Positions 54,387 to 64,000 of a stretch of DNA of 64,000 bases are shown piece after piece. The translations under genes and the position numbers were made by a program. Below the pieces are notes generated by a model. The model was not told the DNA's origin. It was given only the letters and a program-made list of their open reading frames with translations, and made no database searches. The first letter of the stretch is position 1; the number at the start of each line of letters is the position of its first letter. Origin of the DNA: CAVXHV01 sp963761445 (GTDB taxonomy: Bacteria > Planctomycetota > Planctomycetia > Isosphaerales > Isosphaeraceae); assembly GCA_963761445.1 (NCBI GenBank), contig CAVXHV010000001.1, positions 620,001 to 684,000 of the forward strand. The letters run 5' to 3'.

Positions 54387-56240
54387 TATGGACGCAATCG
54401 GTATACCAGTGCCCGACCGGGACACCAACACGGTCCAGCCTGCCGACGGCGACCGCTGGATGAGGTGCCGTTTCTGAAACGCGATCACCTTCCAGCCTAC
54501 ATCACCTGGGAGCAGTTCATGGCGAATCAGGAGCGGTTGCGACAAAACCGCTCGACCGCGACAACACCCGGCGTGCCACGCGGTGGGGCAGCACTTCTCA
54601 GCGGCCTGGTGGCATGCGGCACTTGCGGGCATTGCATGCACACCGCTTATCGTGGCGGAAGAAGACCAGGCCATATTACCACTGTGTGCAGCATCTTCTC
54701 CGAGGTCACGAGCAGACCTGCTTTGGGTTGCGTGCCCTTCCTGTGGACGAACTCGTCACCACGGAGGTGTTGCGCGCCTTGGAGCCGGTGGCCCTGGAAT
54801 TGAGCCTGAAAGCCGCCGATGACATCGGCCGGGAGCGGGAACGTTTGGACCACTACTGGCAGCAGCAACGCGAACGTAGTCGACACCAAGCCGCCCGTGC
54901 CGAGCAACAGTACCAGACGGTCGATCCCACAAACCGGCTCGTCGCACGTACCCTTGAGGAGCGCTGGGAGCACGCACTCCGACAAACGCGCCAGGTCGAG
55001 GAAGAGTACGAGCGGTTCGTTAACGCATCGCCACCCCGCTTGAACGACGCTGAGCGGGAGCGGATCCGCGCGCTGGCCGCGAACATCCCGGCATTGTGGA
55101 ACGCCTCGGAAATCACAGCCGTCAACCGCAAGGAGATTGTCCGATGCCTCGTCGAGCGGGTTGTGGTCACAGTGCAACCGGACAGCGAGTACACGACAGT
55201 CGCGATCCACTGGCAAGGCGGAGCCGTGTCCCACCAAACAGTCGTGCGGCCACTCGGGCAGTACGAGCAACTCCGCGACTATCCCCAGTTGATCGCTGCG
55301 GTGCGGCAATGGCATGATGAGGGCTGCCGACCTCAGGAGATTGCTGATCGATTGAATGAGGCCGGTTTCAGAACACCGCGGAAACACCAATTCTTCAAGC
55401 GTTCTCAGGTTCATGAGTTGTTCCACAGGATCGGATTGACCTGCGGGTGGGCGCAGCCAGAACGGCTGGAGAGCGGTGAGTGGCTCTTGAGCGATCTGGC
55501 GGATCGTCTTGGTGTGAGGGCAGTGACACTACGACGATGGGTTGCCCGTGAGTGGATCCACGCCCGCTGGTCGAAGCGGCAACGGTGCTGGATTCTTTGG
55601 GCTGATCGGGGCGAGCAAAAGCGATTGCGGGCGCTGACGAGCGCTGTCAAAGTGGGATCGAACGGTTATTCACCGGAACTGACAACGCCCCGTCTCAACC
55701 GTGTCGATCCGAAGCTCTCGCGAAGGGCGACAAAGGCTAAGCGAAAGGGTGATCGTCGCGCCGGGAAGGAGGCATCATGACATCAGGTTCAAACGACTCG
55801 AGGCTGGAACCTTTCAACAGCTCGATCCCGCCGCGTGTGCCGGCCGTCGCTTCGGAGATGCCGGTATCGAACTGACCACAACCGAGCTGGCGCTGCTGCT
55901 TACCGGCGTCGACCTGGACTCGGCAAAAAGGCGCAAGCGCTATGCACGCGCCGGCTGATCGTCTTGGGGAAACTTCCTGAAAAATCTCAAGAAATGTCGT
56001 CCCATTGCTCCATCTAATCTGACGTTCCGCACATCTGCCCCTGATTATCCCGGAATTTCGCTCGGTATCAAACCGTTCAGGCGGAGGGACTATCGCGAGG
56101 AGCCGGTAGACGGGCGGCACTTGCAACCCGTGTGCGGTCGCATCGTCAGGCGGTTTAGTCATCGCAACGGCTGTTGACCTCCCACGCTCACCCCTGGTGC
56201 TTCAACGTGGTCGAGAATAGCGGCACGCTGGCGGGCCAGG

Positions 56241-57992
56241 TCAGACGTCGTAGACTTTCGACATTCCAAGCAGGCGCAATACCCGACGCTGAAGCCGGCT
56301 CAATTGTGTTGTGAAGACCAGAGGTGATCGCCGCTCAACTTGCAGCGCATGTCGTTGCACGTCCTCAAACAGGTCAATCAGCCGTCGGGCTGTGGGACGC
56401 CGACACTTCCGGCCTTCGGGGTACATCGGCAGGCTTTCAATCGCCTCGCGGTCCATGGCGCGACGCAGCTCGCGTTCAAGCAGCGACTCGGCCAAGAGCA
56501 CCAGAAAATAGACACAGAGCAACGCCTGGATCCGGCTGGCCTCCTTGAGATAGACCGGGGCAACCTCGAAGTCCGTCTTCAAGTGCGAGAATCGTTTCTC
56601 AAGTGCCGGCTGGCCCTTGTAAGCTAGCAACATTTCCAGACCCGACAGTGAATGGTCGTTCGTGATCAAAGGGAAGACACCGTCACCCGCCGTTTCCGCG
56701 ATGAGTCGCTCGTGATCGATGTGATACGCCAGCTCGTAGCGAGTGCTCGTCTTCTTGAGGTATCGCGTCTTATCATTCGGTCGACCTCGCCGATCCTGGC
56801 GGAACTTCTCCTCAGTTCGCTCCTTGATTTCCGTGACGATCCAACTCTCAGCACCGCGGGCCCGGAGGATTTCCTGGACGGCTTCCGCAACCTTCGCTTC
56901 TTGGCGAAACCGTGTCCGCGGAGATGACAGCTTCAACCGCAGCTCCGACAATTCGATCAAGGCCCTTTCGACCTGCTGATGACGCGCATGGGAATCCTGC
57001 TCGGCTTTGCGTGTACTGTGGTACCAAACCAGTCGGTATCCTTCGACGCTCAGCGAAGCCTGCTCGGAGATCGAGTACTCATCCACAATCTTGCCGTCGT
57101 CATTTCGCTTGTCATGGATGCGCCGCCACTGGATCTGCCCACTGCCGAGTAAATCTCGAAAGGCACTATCCTCTGACCGGGTCCGCGGCAGTACTGTTAA
57201 GAACCGGCCTTGGCGTTGATGGATATGGGCCATGTTCTCGGTGCTGGCGAGCTTGCAATCCGCCACGTAAAGGAAATCTCGTCTTCCGGTCAGGCGACAG
57301 AGAAGGTCCCAGGTAGCACGGTGAGTTTGGTCGTCCGCCACGTTGCCGCTGGCAACTTGGAAGTACAACGGAACCGCGCCGTCCTTGGCCACTGTGAGGA
57401 TATAAAGCAGTTGCTTGAGGTCCGGGCGATGGTCCTTGTTGTAACCCCAGGTAATTGCCATCCTGGTCCGTTTGCCCCGCATTTCTTCTTTGGCCGCGTC
57501 AGCATAGGCGCCATGAAAGGTGATAGTAGTGGAATCGTTGTGGAGCTCATCGAGGTCGACATCGAATTCCTTGATCACATGAGCCACGAGCGCCAGGACC
57601 AACGAGGTGATATCGCTTTGGAACAAGCGATCGAGACAGCGGCCCATCCGGTCGTCGTTGAGAGATGGCAGTTGGCTTTCGGCGAAGCCGAGTACTTCGG
57701 GAGCGAACCTCGCCGCCCATTCTCCGATGCCGTACAACGGCTCGCGGGAGAGGAGCACGTTCTTGAGCAGGAGTGAGATGCCCAGGGCGGGAGCGATCCG
57801 GCAGCGGCGATCGGCGCGTGGGAGATACGACCGGAGAAAATTGTCGAGCCGCATGCGTGCGAGGAGTTGATTGATGATCGGCAAGGCATCGATGCGATAC
57901 GAGCTAAGAGCCTGACCCTTGGCGCGAGCGATCTCACCAGGGCGTGGGGGAGTAGTCGAAGACGGGACGTGTCGTTTCTTGGGTTTCTGCAT
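56241..57992 (-). CDS. IS1634-family transposase
   Basis: 583 aa from MQKPKKRHVPSSTTP, with AGGAG eight bases upstream; a longer frame to 58058 lacks such a site. N-terminal DUF4277-type region (ALPIINQLLARMRLDNFLRS Y), then D in LDELHNDSTTITFHG, D in FLYVADCKLASTEN, and E in PALEKRFSHLKTDFEVAPVY, giving the DDE set. C-terminus ends LRLLGMSKVYDV. Intact; the element looks functional. Confidence 0.92.
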   Translation of the reverse strand: MQKPKKRHVPSSTTPPRPGEIARAKGQALSSYRIDALPIINQLLARMRLDNFLRSYLPRADRRCRIAPALGISLLLKNVLLSREPLYGIGEWAARFAPEVLGFAESQLPSLNDDRMGRCLDRLFQSDITSLVLALVAHVIKEFDVDLDELHNDSTTITFHGAYADAAKEEMRGKRTRMAITWGYNKDHRPDLKQLLYILTVAKDGAVPLYFQVASGNVADDQTHRATWDLLCRLTGRRDFLYVADCKLASTENMAHIHQRQGRFLTVLPRTRSEDSAFRDLLGSGQIQWRRIHDKRNDDGKIVDEYSISEQASLSVEGYRLVWYHSTRKAEQDSHARHQQVERALIELSELRLKLSSPRTRFRQEAKVAEAVQEILRARGAESWIVTEIKERTEEKFRQDRRGRPNDKTRYLKKTSTRYELAYHIDHERLIAETAGDGVFPLITNDHSLSGLEMLLAYKGQPALEKRFSHLKTDFEVAPVYLKEASRIQALLCVYFLVLLAESLLERELRRAMDREAIESLPMYPEGRKCRRPTARRLIDLFEDVQRHALQVERRSPLVFTTQLSRLQRRVLRLLGMSKVYDV

Positions 57993-58196
57993 CCGAGTTG
58001 CTCCTGACGAACGAGTGTGAGCGGCGTACACAAGATACGCTGGAGCCGCTCTGGACACATGAAGCAGAGCGGCTCCGTCGCCCCGATTCCTGGGGACATC
58101 ATTGTCCTGGAAAAGAAATCTTCAAGGCATCCACGGATTGCCCTACATGAACTATGATGCTGTAGTTTGTCGTAAGTCGCGTCGAACTAGCCCTAC

Positions 58197-58475
58197 GTGG
58201 AGGCTCGATTTCAACAAACGGTGTGTCAAATCGCGCTCGGTGGTTTGGAGAAGCGATATTCCCGAGAAAAAACGGCTCTTTCCCTGGAGGGAGGGCAAGG
58301 AAGTGCTCGACTGGATTCTTGGGTTGTCACACTCGGCGAGACTTACGTCGAAGAGCAGCCAATTGAAGAATTTCAAAAATTCCCGCTCGGGGAATCGGAC
58401 ACTGCGGTGAGACTTGACCTGACGAGAAGATGTCGATGTCAGGCAATGAGTCTTGGTGTAGCCGCCTACCGCTGA
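58197..58475 (+). CDS. Hypothetical small protein inside IS1634
   Basis: 92 codons, opposite orientation to the transposase: MEARFQQTVCQIALGGLEKR, then ARLDSWVVTLGETYVEEQPI EEF and AVRLDLTRRC. No domain recognised and no good ribosome binding site. Could be a passenger gene or chance frame. Confidence 0.3.
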   Translation: MEARFQQTVCQIALGGLEKRYSREKTALSLEGGQGSARLDSWVVTLGETYVEEQPIEEFQKFPLGESDTAVRLDLTRRCRCQAMSLGVAAYR

Positions 58476-58671
58476 GCCGGCGCGATCCGCAACGATCAGA
58501 CCGGCAACCTGCGCGAGGCGATAGCCGTGAGGCCGCGCGTGTCATCGCGCCCATGAGCCAAGCTCGGTCTGTTCGGGGCTACTCAGCCATAGTCGACTGG
58601 CTCAGGCGGCGGTAATTCGGAGATAATAAGGGGCAGATGTGCGGAACGTCAGTCTAATACGTATCTGTGAT

Positions 58672-60056
58672 CATGATGGCGCAGACCTCACCAGATCCCG
58701 GATGATTTGCCTGTCAAGACCTGCTGCGCGGCCTTCTCGAGCGGCTCCACGAAATGGAAGCTCGGCGACCTGAAGCGCCAGCTTGACGAGACGTGCACGA
58801 CCAATGGCGAATTGCAGCGCTCTTACGACTGCCTCAAGGAGCAGTACGAGGCAATGAAACGCCTCTGGCTGGGACCGCGCCGTGAGCGGCTGGTAGAAGC
58901 ACCTGGACAACAACATCTCTTCGACGCCGACGCAGCATCGATCACTCCGGAGCTCCCCGATTCCCCGCCCGCCGACGAGCAAAAAGAGCACAAACGAAAG
59001 CGTGGTCACGGCCGGCGCCAAATACCTGAGCACCTTCCCCGCACCGAAGTGCCCCATGACGTTCCTGAGGAAGCCAAGGTCTGTGATTGCGGCCGGGACA
59101 AAGTTCGTATCGGCGAAGATGTCACCGAACAGGTTGATTACGTGCCCGGCAAATTGACGATCTATCGGCATGTCTACCCCAAGTATGCGTGCCCCTGCTG
59201 CAAGGACGGCGTGACCTCGGCTCCGTCGGCACCCAGTCCAATTGAGCCGCGGTATGGCCGGACCGGGGCTGTTGGCATACGTCTTGGTGAACAAGTTCTC
59301 TGATCACCTGCCGACTTATCGTCAGCAGGACATTCTGACCCGCCACGGATTCTTCGTGGCACGCAGCACGCTCTGCGACTGGCTCGCCCAATGTGGCCAA
59401 GGGGTGCAACCTCTCGTCGACTTGATGCGCGAGCGAGCGCTTATGTCGCTGGTTTTGAACGCTGATGAAACGCTGGTGAGCGTTCTCGATCCCACCAGGG
59501 ATTCAACCCGAACCGGCTACTTCTGGGTCTATGTCGGCACCGGCGACAATCCCTACACGATCTACGATTATCGTGATTCGCGCAGCCGCGAGGGCCCGGC
59601 CCGGATGCTCAAGAACTTTCGGGGTTACCTGCAGACGGACGCGTACGCATCTTACGAGTCGGTGGTCTTGGACTCAGCCGGCCGCATCATCCCGGTGGGC
59701 TGCTGGGCGCATGCGCGTCGCGAGTTCTTCGACGCGCGGTTGAACCAAGGGTACGAAGCGCATTACGTCCTGAGCCTGATCGGGCAGTTGTACGATATCG
59801 AGGATGAAGTGCGTTCCTACAGCCCGGAGGCGCGGTTGGCTGCGCGGCAGGAACGAAGCGTGCCAATCCTGGACCGGCTTGAGAAGTTCTTGCGTGAGCA
59901 GAAGGGCCAGGCTTTGCCCAAGAGCCAGTATGGCAAGGCGGTCGGCAATGCCCTTAATCACTGGACTGAGCTGCGCCGGTTCACTGAGAGCGGCCTTCTG
60001 GAAATTGACAATAACATCGCCGAGCGTACCATGCGGCTGTGTGCCATCGGTCGCAA
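58672..60056 (+). pseudogene. tnpC: IS66 TnpC (subtype A, copy A2), frameshifted and cut at GRK
   Basis: Small deletions near 58715-58765 damage the coiled-coil start; the frame 58707-59240 runs GDLKRQLDETCTTNGELQRS to YACPCCKDGVTSA. An extra base near 59245 (TTGAGCCGCGG against TTGACCGCGG) shifts the rest to another frame, with D in NADETLVSV, D in LQTDAYASYESV, E in DNNIAERTMRLC. The sequence stops at CAIGR followed by AACTATGCGG, the integrase element arm. The last 100 residues are absent. Confidence 0.88.
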
Positions 60057-60143
60057 CTATGCGGAGTTCCAAATTATGCGGAGTTGCGGTTCACTGACCT
60101 GTCCTTCTCCAGGGAAGCCAGGGATCCGACTCCGCATAATTCC
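60051..60143. repeat. Integrase-element end inserted at TCGCAA of tnpC
   Basis: TCGCAA (60051-60056) of the GRK codons is followed by C and TATGCGGAG (60058-60066), a second ATTATGCGGAGTTGCGG and, inverted, ACTCCGCATAATTCC near 60130. The same block is at 27913-27999. Confidence 0.75.
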
Positions 60144-61030
60144 TTACAAGCCATCCAGGAATGTCAGCAGCTCCGGGCCGGGCTGGAACGTTCCTTTCTG
60201 CGCCGGCAGTTCTTCCAAACTATCCAGTGCTCGCTGCTTCAATGCCATGTCGGCTTCAACGTATTGATGCGTGGTTTCGGGACTCTCGTGCCCCAGCCAC
60301 AAGGCGATGACTGTTATGTCAACGCCGGACTGCAACAGGTGCATCGCTGTGGTATGCCGCAACGTGTGCGGCGATACGTTTTTTTCGAGCAAGGACGGAA
60401 AGCGACGAGCTGCTACTACCACTGCTTCCTCAAGCCGATCTTCAACGCCTGAACGAGACATGGCTCGGCCGAAGCGGTTGGGAAACAGTGGAGTTTGCGG
60501 GTCCATAGGGATCTCCTTCAGCCAGTCGTTCAGGAGCACTGCCGTGGTCTTCCACAGCGGAACCTGGCGCTGTTTGCGGCCCTTGCCGTGGATGTGCACG
60601 CTTCGCGTTGGAGCGAGCATTACATGGCCTCGACCAAGGCCGATTGCTTCTGACACGCGTGCACCCGTGTTGTACATTACGGTCAATAACGCCCGGTCTC
60701 GGCGGCCACTCCAGGTCGAACAATCCGGTGCGGCGATGATAGCCTCGACCTCTTCGCGCGTCAGGAAGCCCAGCAGCGGTCGGTCGAAACGCTTGCTTGG
60801 AATCGCGAGCACACGTTGCACGATCGGCAAGGCCATGGGATCACGTGCGCCCGCGTACTTCATGAAAGAGTGCAGAGCAGCCAGACGCGCGTTCCGCGTG
60901 CGAACGACGTTGTGGCGCTGACTCTCCAGATCGCTCAGGAAAGCGAGCACGGCCGGCGCGTCCAGATCCGCGAGCGTCAAGTTTGCTGGCTCGTTGTGAG
61001 TTCGTTCCTTGAGATACTGGAGGAGTAGCC
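60144..61030 (-). pseudogene. Tyrosine integrase (RIT-like), 5'-truncated, copy 2
   Basis: Longer than copy 1: the frame is open from LLLQYLKERTHNEPANLTLA DLDAPAVLAFLSDLE, through RTRNARLAALHSFMKYAGAR and ALPIVQRVLAIPSKRF. Then comes the complete catalytic domain (R in NTGARVSE, HTLRHTT, WLGHESPETTHQYVEADM). The start is missing because IS66-C3 begins at 61033. About 290 of roughly 330 expected residues remain. One substitution (FDRPLL/FDRSLL) from copy 1. Confidence 0.85.
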
Positions 61031-61141
61031 GGGTAAGCGCACGGCCCTACCAGCCCTACCGCCGGCCGGCGGCACGCTCGGCGGGAGGCCCGCCACCCGC
61101 TCAGGACATCGAGTCGCATCCGACCACTGTGTGCGTGGCTC

Positions 61142-62854
61142 TCAGACCTTCTTCGCGGCCATGGCCCGACGCTGCTGCCGTGCTTCCTTCTTTCGCGTCG
61201 CTTTACGCCGAGACTCGTCGAGACGATGCTGGAGCACATGCTCCGGGTGAGTTGCGGCCCAGCGGTCCGGCAGCAATGGCTCCAGATCCGTCTCGCCACC
61301 GCTCATTCGCAGCAGCACTTCCCGAAGATACGCCCACGGCTCCAGGCGATGACGCTTCGCCCCCGCCAAGATCGTGAACAATACCGACGCTCGCGGTCCG
61401 GCCTCGGCACTCCCCAGGAACTCCCAGTTCTTCCTGCCAATGGCCTGAAGTCGTAGCGTTCGCTCGGAGACGTTGTTGTCGATGGTCAGCCGACCGTCAC
61501 TCACGTATCGCCGCAACGCCCCCCATTGGTTCCTGGCGTAGGTGATCGCTTTCCCAAGCGCCGACTTGGGCAATGTCCGCCGCGACAGTTCGTCCAGATA
61601 TTTCTCGATCCGATCGAGGGTCGGCACCGACTCCAGTTGACGCAGCAATTGACGCTCGACCGGCATGCAGATCCCGCGCCCGATCCTCAACATCATAGAG
61701 TTGCTGAATCCACTCCAGGAATCTGATTCGACTCGCGTGGCGCATTGGATCGCGCGTCGAAGAACTTCCGCCGCGCGTGTGCCCAGCAAGCGACTTCCTC
61801 GATTCTCCCGTCGGAACCAAGAAAGATACCGTCGTAACCTCCGTAAGCATCAGCCTGGAGAAACCCTCGATATCCATTCAGGAAACGCCGCCGGTCCATC
61901 GCGGGCCCGGCTCATGGTGAAGTCGTAGACGCTATAGGGATGCTCGGCGTCGCCGATGTAGACCCAGAACCGACCCGTGGAACTGCCGAGCAGCTTTCCT
62001 CCGAGCACGGTCACGGGAGTGTCGTCGGTCCACAAGATTGGGGATTGGAGCACCAGAGGTCTTCTGCAGCTCGGCCAGCGGTTGGAGAACCAAGGCGGCA
62101 TTACGAACCCAGTCGCACAACGTGCTTCGCGACAAGTACACACCATGTCGCGTCAAAATATCTTCGAGCCGATAAAGCGGGAGATGGTCGGCGAACTTGC
62201 TCACGACCACGAAGGCGACTAAGCCGGCACCGGCGATCCCTCCCGATACAGGCTTGGGCGGAACAGGCGGGCTGGCCACACCGTCGCGACATTTGGGGCA
62301 GGCGTACTTGGGCAGGACGTGAACCTTCACCTCTAGCCGCGGCGGGAAGTAATCGAGTTCGCGAGACTCATCTTCGCCGATGAGTGTCTTGGGGCCGCCA
62401 CAGCAGGAGCAAGTCTTCTCACACTCGGGCACATCGTGCGGGATGCGGATGTGAGTGAGATGATCGAGCCGGGTTCGCCGAGGGGAGCGGGTTGACGTCG
62501 ACGGTTTCGCTGCCGTGTCGTCGGGCGAGGTGGTTGCGGCCGGCTCTGGCTCGGCGAGATCTCAGGGATGTCGAAGAGATGACCTTGGCCTGGAGCGTCG
62601 ATGAAGCGTTCCCGGCGCTGGCCATAGATGTAGCGGCGAAACTGCGCCAAGGTCTCGGCCAATTCGGCGTTTTGTTCTTTGAGTTGATCGTAATCTGCCG
62701 CGGTCTGATCGAGCACGCGTTCGAGCTCCATCGATGCGGCTGTTGAGCGTCTTGCTCGGCCTGCTGCCGCAGCTCGTCGTTGCTGCGGAGCAGGTCTTCG
62801 AGGAACTGCTGGTACTCGTTGTGGATCATCAGGAAGTCGCAGCGTGAGGCTCAT
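61142..62854 (-). pseudogene. tnpC: IS66 TnpC (subtype C, copy C3), multiply frameshifted
   Basis: Start MSLTLRLPDD at 62854. The frame changes soon after (near 62820, 62760 and 62560), again around 62055, 61880 and 61720. Recognisable parts: CSCCGGPKTLIGEDES, YACPKCRDGVASPP, WTDDTPVTV, QADAYGGYDG, DNNVSERTLRLQAIGRKNWE and PLLPDRWAATHPEHV. The GRKNW codons are intact. Many independent small indels suggest an old copy or low-quality sequence. Confidence 0.88.
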
Positions 62855-62928
62855 GCCATAAGTGATACTCGCGCTCTCATGTGATTTCAATACGAGTACC
62901 AGGAACTTTTTAGCGATTTTTTTGCGAT

Positions 62929-63276
62929 TCAGCCAGCGATCTGAAATCGCTTGCGTTGACGTGCTGTCCGCAGGTCGATTCCCGAGAGCAGCATGGCGAG
63001 CTGGGCTGGTTGGAGCTCAATGCCAGCCTGGGTGGACTGAGGCATCTGGAAACTCCCGGCTTCGAGTCGTTTGTACCAGATGGCGAGCCCGTCGCGGTCA
63101 AAGTAGAGCATCTTGATGCGATCCCTGCGACGATTGAGAAAGGGGAAGAGATGGCCGCACAACGGGTCTTGCCCAAAGCATTCGTGGACAAGCCCACTGA
63201 GGCCGTCGAAGCTCTTTCGAAGGTCAATATCTCGCGTGCAGAGAAAGATCCGGACAGCCGAAGGAAGAGAGATCAT
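62929..63276 (-). CDS. tnpB: IS66 TnpB (subtype C, copy C3)
   Basis: 115 aa, intact despite the decay around it: MISLPSAVRIFLCTRDIDLR, KSFDGLSGLVHECFGQDP, GHLFPFLNRRRDRIK, GLAIWYKRLEAGSF. Preceded by GGAGG. Confidence 0.87.
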   Translation of the reverse strand: MISLPSAVRIFLCTRDIDLRKSFDGLSGLVHECFGQDPLCGHLFPFLNRRRDRIKMLYFDRDGLAIWYKRLEAGSFQMPQSTQAGIELQPAQLAMLLSGIDLRTARQRKRFQIAG

Positions 63277-63303
63277 GAAATGACCTCCTTGCGAGGAGGC
63301 TGG

Positions 63304-63633
63304 CTAGTCCGGCGGTGACGCGACAAAGCCATTCGGGCTCGGGCAGAGAGTCCAGGCGAAGGCGGACGTAGCTTGAAAGCTCGATCTCGATTCGCAGGGC
63401 TGGCGACTGTGCCGCCTAACGAGCGCGTGGGAAGCGAGGTGCACCGGAAGGAAGAGGGGCGGCTCGGGAAGCGCTGGGAGCGTAGGAGCGAGGCGCTTCC
63501 TCCACGCGTAGAAGGCGGCGGCTGAAATACACTCACGGGTGCAATACTCGCTAATTGATAGACCGCTGGAATGCTGGCGCAGGTGATGCTGCCGCCAGAA
63601 GTGTTCCCGACGAGGATCTCGCGAACGTGCCAT
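63304..63633 (-). pseudogene. tnpA: IS66 TnpA (subtype C, copy C3), frameshifted
   Basis: MARSRDPRREHFWRQHHLRQ and HTH SISEYCTRECISAAAFYAW are intact; after LPVHLAS a shift near 63425 puts the rest out of frame, the lost tail appearing in the next frame. Confidence 0.8.
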
Positions 63634-63715
63634 GAGCTGGCTCCTTGGTTAGAGGGGGGGTACCAGCTCTGGAGGATACCCGGCCTGGCAAGGCTGGCTG
63701 GGGACTGCGCTTACC

Positions 63716-64000
63716 GCTCCAACGCGAAGTGTGCACATCCACGGCAAGGGCCGCAAACAGCGCCAGGTTCCGCTGTGGAAGACCACGGCAGTGCTCCTGA
63801 ACGACTGGCTGAAGGAGATCCCTATGGACCCGCAAACTCCACTGTTTCCCAACCGCTTCGGCCGAGCCATGTCTCGTTCAGGCGTTGAAGATCGGCTTGA
63901 GGAAGCAGTGGTAGTAGCAGCTCGTCGCTTTCCGTCCTTGCTCGAAAAAAACGTATCGCCGCACACGTTGCGGCATACCACAGCGATGCACCTGTTGCAG
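63716..64000 (+). pseudogene. Tyrosine integrase fragment, copy 3, runs off the window
   Basis: Begins at APTRSVHIHGKGRKQRQVPL and is open to base 64000 (SPHTLRHTTAMHLLQ). Identical by eye to copies 1 and 2 but on the plus strand. The upstream catalytic Arg is missing because IS66-C3 ends at 63714; the nucleophile Tyr would lie beyond the window. Confidence 0.85.

Larger units (their letters stand above)
51369..55780 (+). pseudogene. Large serine recombinase, split by element X2 and frameshifted
   Basis: N-terminal part (51369-52226): catalytic Ser in VVYVRQSTPHQ, resolvase core GWPRDRIIVIDEDQGKSG, LEMSRLARSSADWHRLLE, LLADQDGVYDPTDPNDRLLL. The recombinase domain then breaks in YAGAYTY. It resumes at 54387 as YGRNRYTSARPGHQ, then PAYITWEQFMANQERLRQN, a zinc ribbon (CGTCGHCM, a one-base shift near 54656, then HCVQHLLRGHEQTCF), a coiled coil and a C-terminal HTH region (EWLLSDLADRLGVRAVTLRR). 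Restored length is about 740 residues. Likely the integrase of its own element. Confidence 0.85.
51060..55788 (+). mobile_element. Serine-recombinase element inserted in IS66 tnpB
   Basis: Defined by the two halves of tnpB. Left junction GTACAAGAACCAGACG, right junction CAGGTTCAAACGACTCG. The halves share CAA at the crossover, with no longer duplication, as expected for serine integrases. Contents: a short gene, the recombinase gene, and X2 within the latter. Without X2 it is about 2.57 kb. Confidence 0.75.
50848..55958 (+). pseudogene. tnpB: IS66 TnpB (subtype A, copy A2), split after WYK
   Basis: 50848-51059 gives MLPQLSAAVRVFLCSQ to RDGLAIWYK; 55792-55958 gives RLEAGTFQQLDPAACAGRRF to KRRKRYARAG. 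Joining them restores a 124-residue protein equal to copy A1. The 4.7-kb insert breaks the gene inside the invariant WYKRLEAG motif. Confidence 0.88.
56019..58652 (-). mobile_element. Complete IS1634-family element (2634 bp)
   Basis: Perfect inverted ends CTGACGTTCCGCACATCTGC CCC (56019; complement ending 58652) and a 6-bp duplication TC TAAT (56013-56018, 58653-58658). It sits between tnpB and tnpC of IS66 copy A2. About 590 bases behind the transposase start are additional to the gene. Confidence 0.93.
50354..60057 (+). mobile_element. IS66 subtype A, copy A2, broken by three other elements
   Basis: Left end GTAACCGTCCGGCCGAACC (50354). tnpA intact; tnpB split after WYK by a 4.7-kb serine-recombinase element (51060-55788); IS1634 (56019-58652) in the tnpB-tnpC gap; tnpC cut at GRK by the tyrosine-integrase element (from 60057). 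The right end of A2 is not in the window. Confidence 0.85.
61033..63714 (-). mobile_element. IS66 subtype C, copy C3 (2682 bp, decayed)
   Basis: Ends GTAAGCGCACGGCCC (61033) and GCGCTTAC (63714). Both flanks are integrase gene sequence, in opposite orientations and from different codons, with no 8-bp duplication, so the arrangement arose by recombination after insertion. Confidence 0.85.

Noticed and set aside
1..64000. CRISPR arrays, rRNA and tRNA genes
   Set aside because: No regularly spaced direct repeats and no tRNA- or rRNA-like sequence were noticed on reading either strand.

Overview
The window (about 60% GC by eye) looks like an accessory region of a planctomycete chromosome. Three things suggest this: an ECF sigma factor followed by a large Ser/Thr kinase with a TPR extension, a long-linker DnaA-like gene, and several insertion-sequence families common in that phylum (ISAzo13, IS1634, multi-copy IS66). 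No rRNA, tRNA or CRISPR array was seen. Ordinary cellular genes are few: a frameshifted dnaA-like gene (22.3-23.9 kb), an RHS-repeat gene split by an insertion (11.9-16.5 kb), a small proline-rich protein (45.2-45.5 kb) and the sigma/kinase/TPR cluster (46.1-50.2 kb). Nearly everything else is transposable elements, most of them nested in one another and decayed.

Layout. 0-4.3 kb: remnants of IS5, IS4, IS66, IS630 and ISL3 plus a 704-bp non-autonomous IS21-like element. 4.4-7.2 kb: an IS66 element (subtype A). 7.4-11.8 kb: an unclassified coiled-coil DDE transposase, a serine-recombinase tail, a structured-RNA candidate and two genes of an uncharacterised element. 12-15.5 kb: an unusual element, called X1 here, inserted in the RHS gene and itself hit by an IS630. 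16.6-21.7 kb: a 2.3-kb transposase gene, a complete ISL3 and IS fragments. 24-45 kb: a dense IS palimpsest. Two near-identical inverted 2766-bp IS66 copies (B1, B2) occur here, as does an IS66 (C2) whose tnpA, tnpB and tnpC are each interrupted by a different element. C2 in turn sits in an IS630 that also carries the second IS21-like element. ISAzo13 split by IS4 follows. 50-64 kb: an IS66-A copy (A2) broken in tnpB by a serine-recombinase element (which carries X2), in the tnpB-tnpC gap by IS1634, and in tnpC by a tyrosine-integrase element. A further IS66-C copy flanked by integrase fragments ends the window.

Three systems deserve attention. (1) X1 and X2 share a leader that looks like a conserved structured RNA, supported by compensatory changes in a third divergent copy at 10.2-10.4 kb. 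The leader is followed by a roughly 520-aa protein of no recognised transposase family, and both copies inserted at similar targets with a 3-bp TAY repeat. (2) A tyrosine-integrase element has repeatedly cut IS66 tnpC genes of three subtypes at the same codons (Gly-Arg-Lys-Asn-Trp). At 27.9 kb a core site of two 9-bp inverted arms around an 8-bp spacer contains the same TCGCAA that the IS66 target carries. (3) A 704-bp element with IS21-like ends and perfect 6-bp target duplications has moved at least twice without carrying a transposase.

Boundaries, duplications and frames were read directly from the sequence. Family names come from recalled motifs, and no database search was possible.
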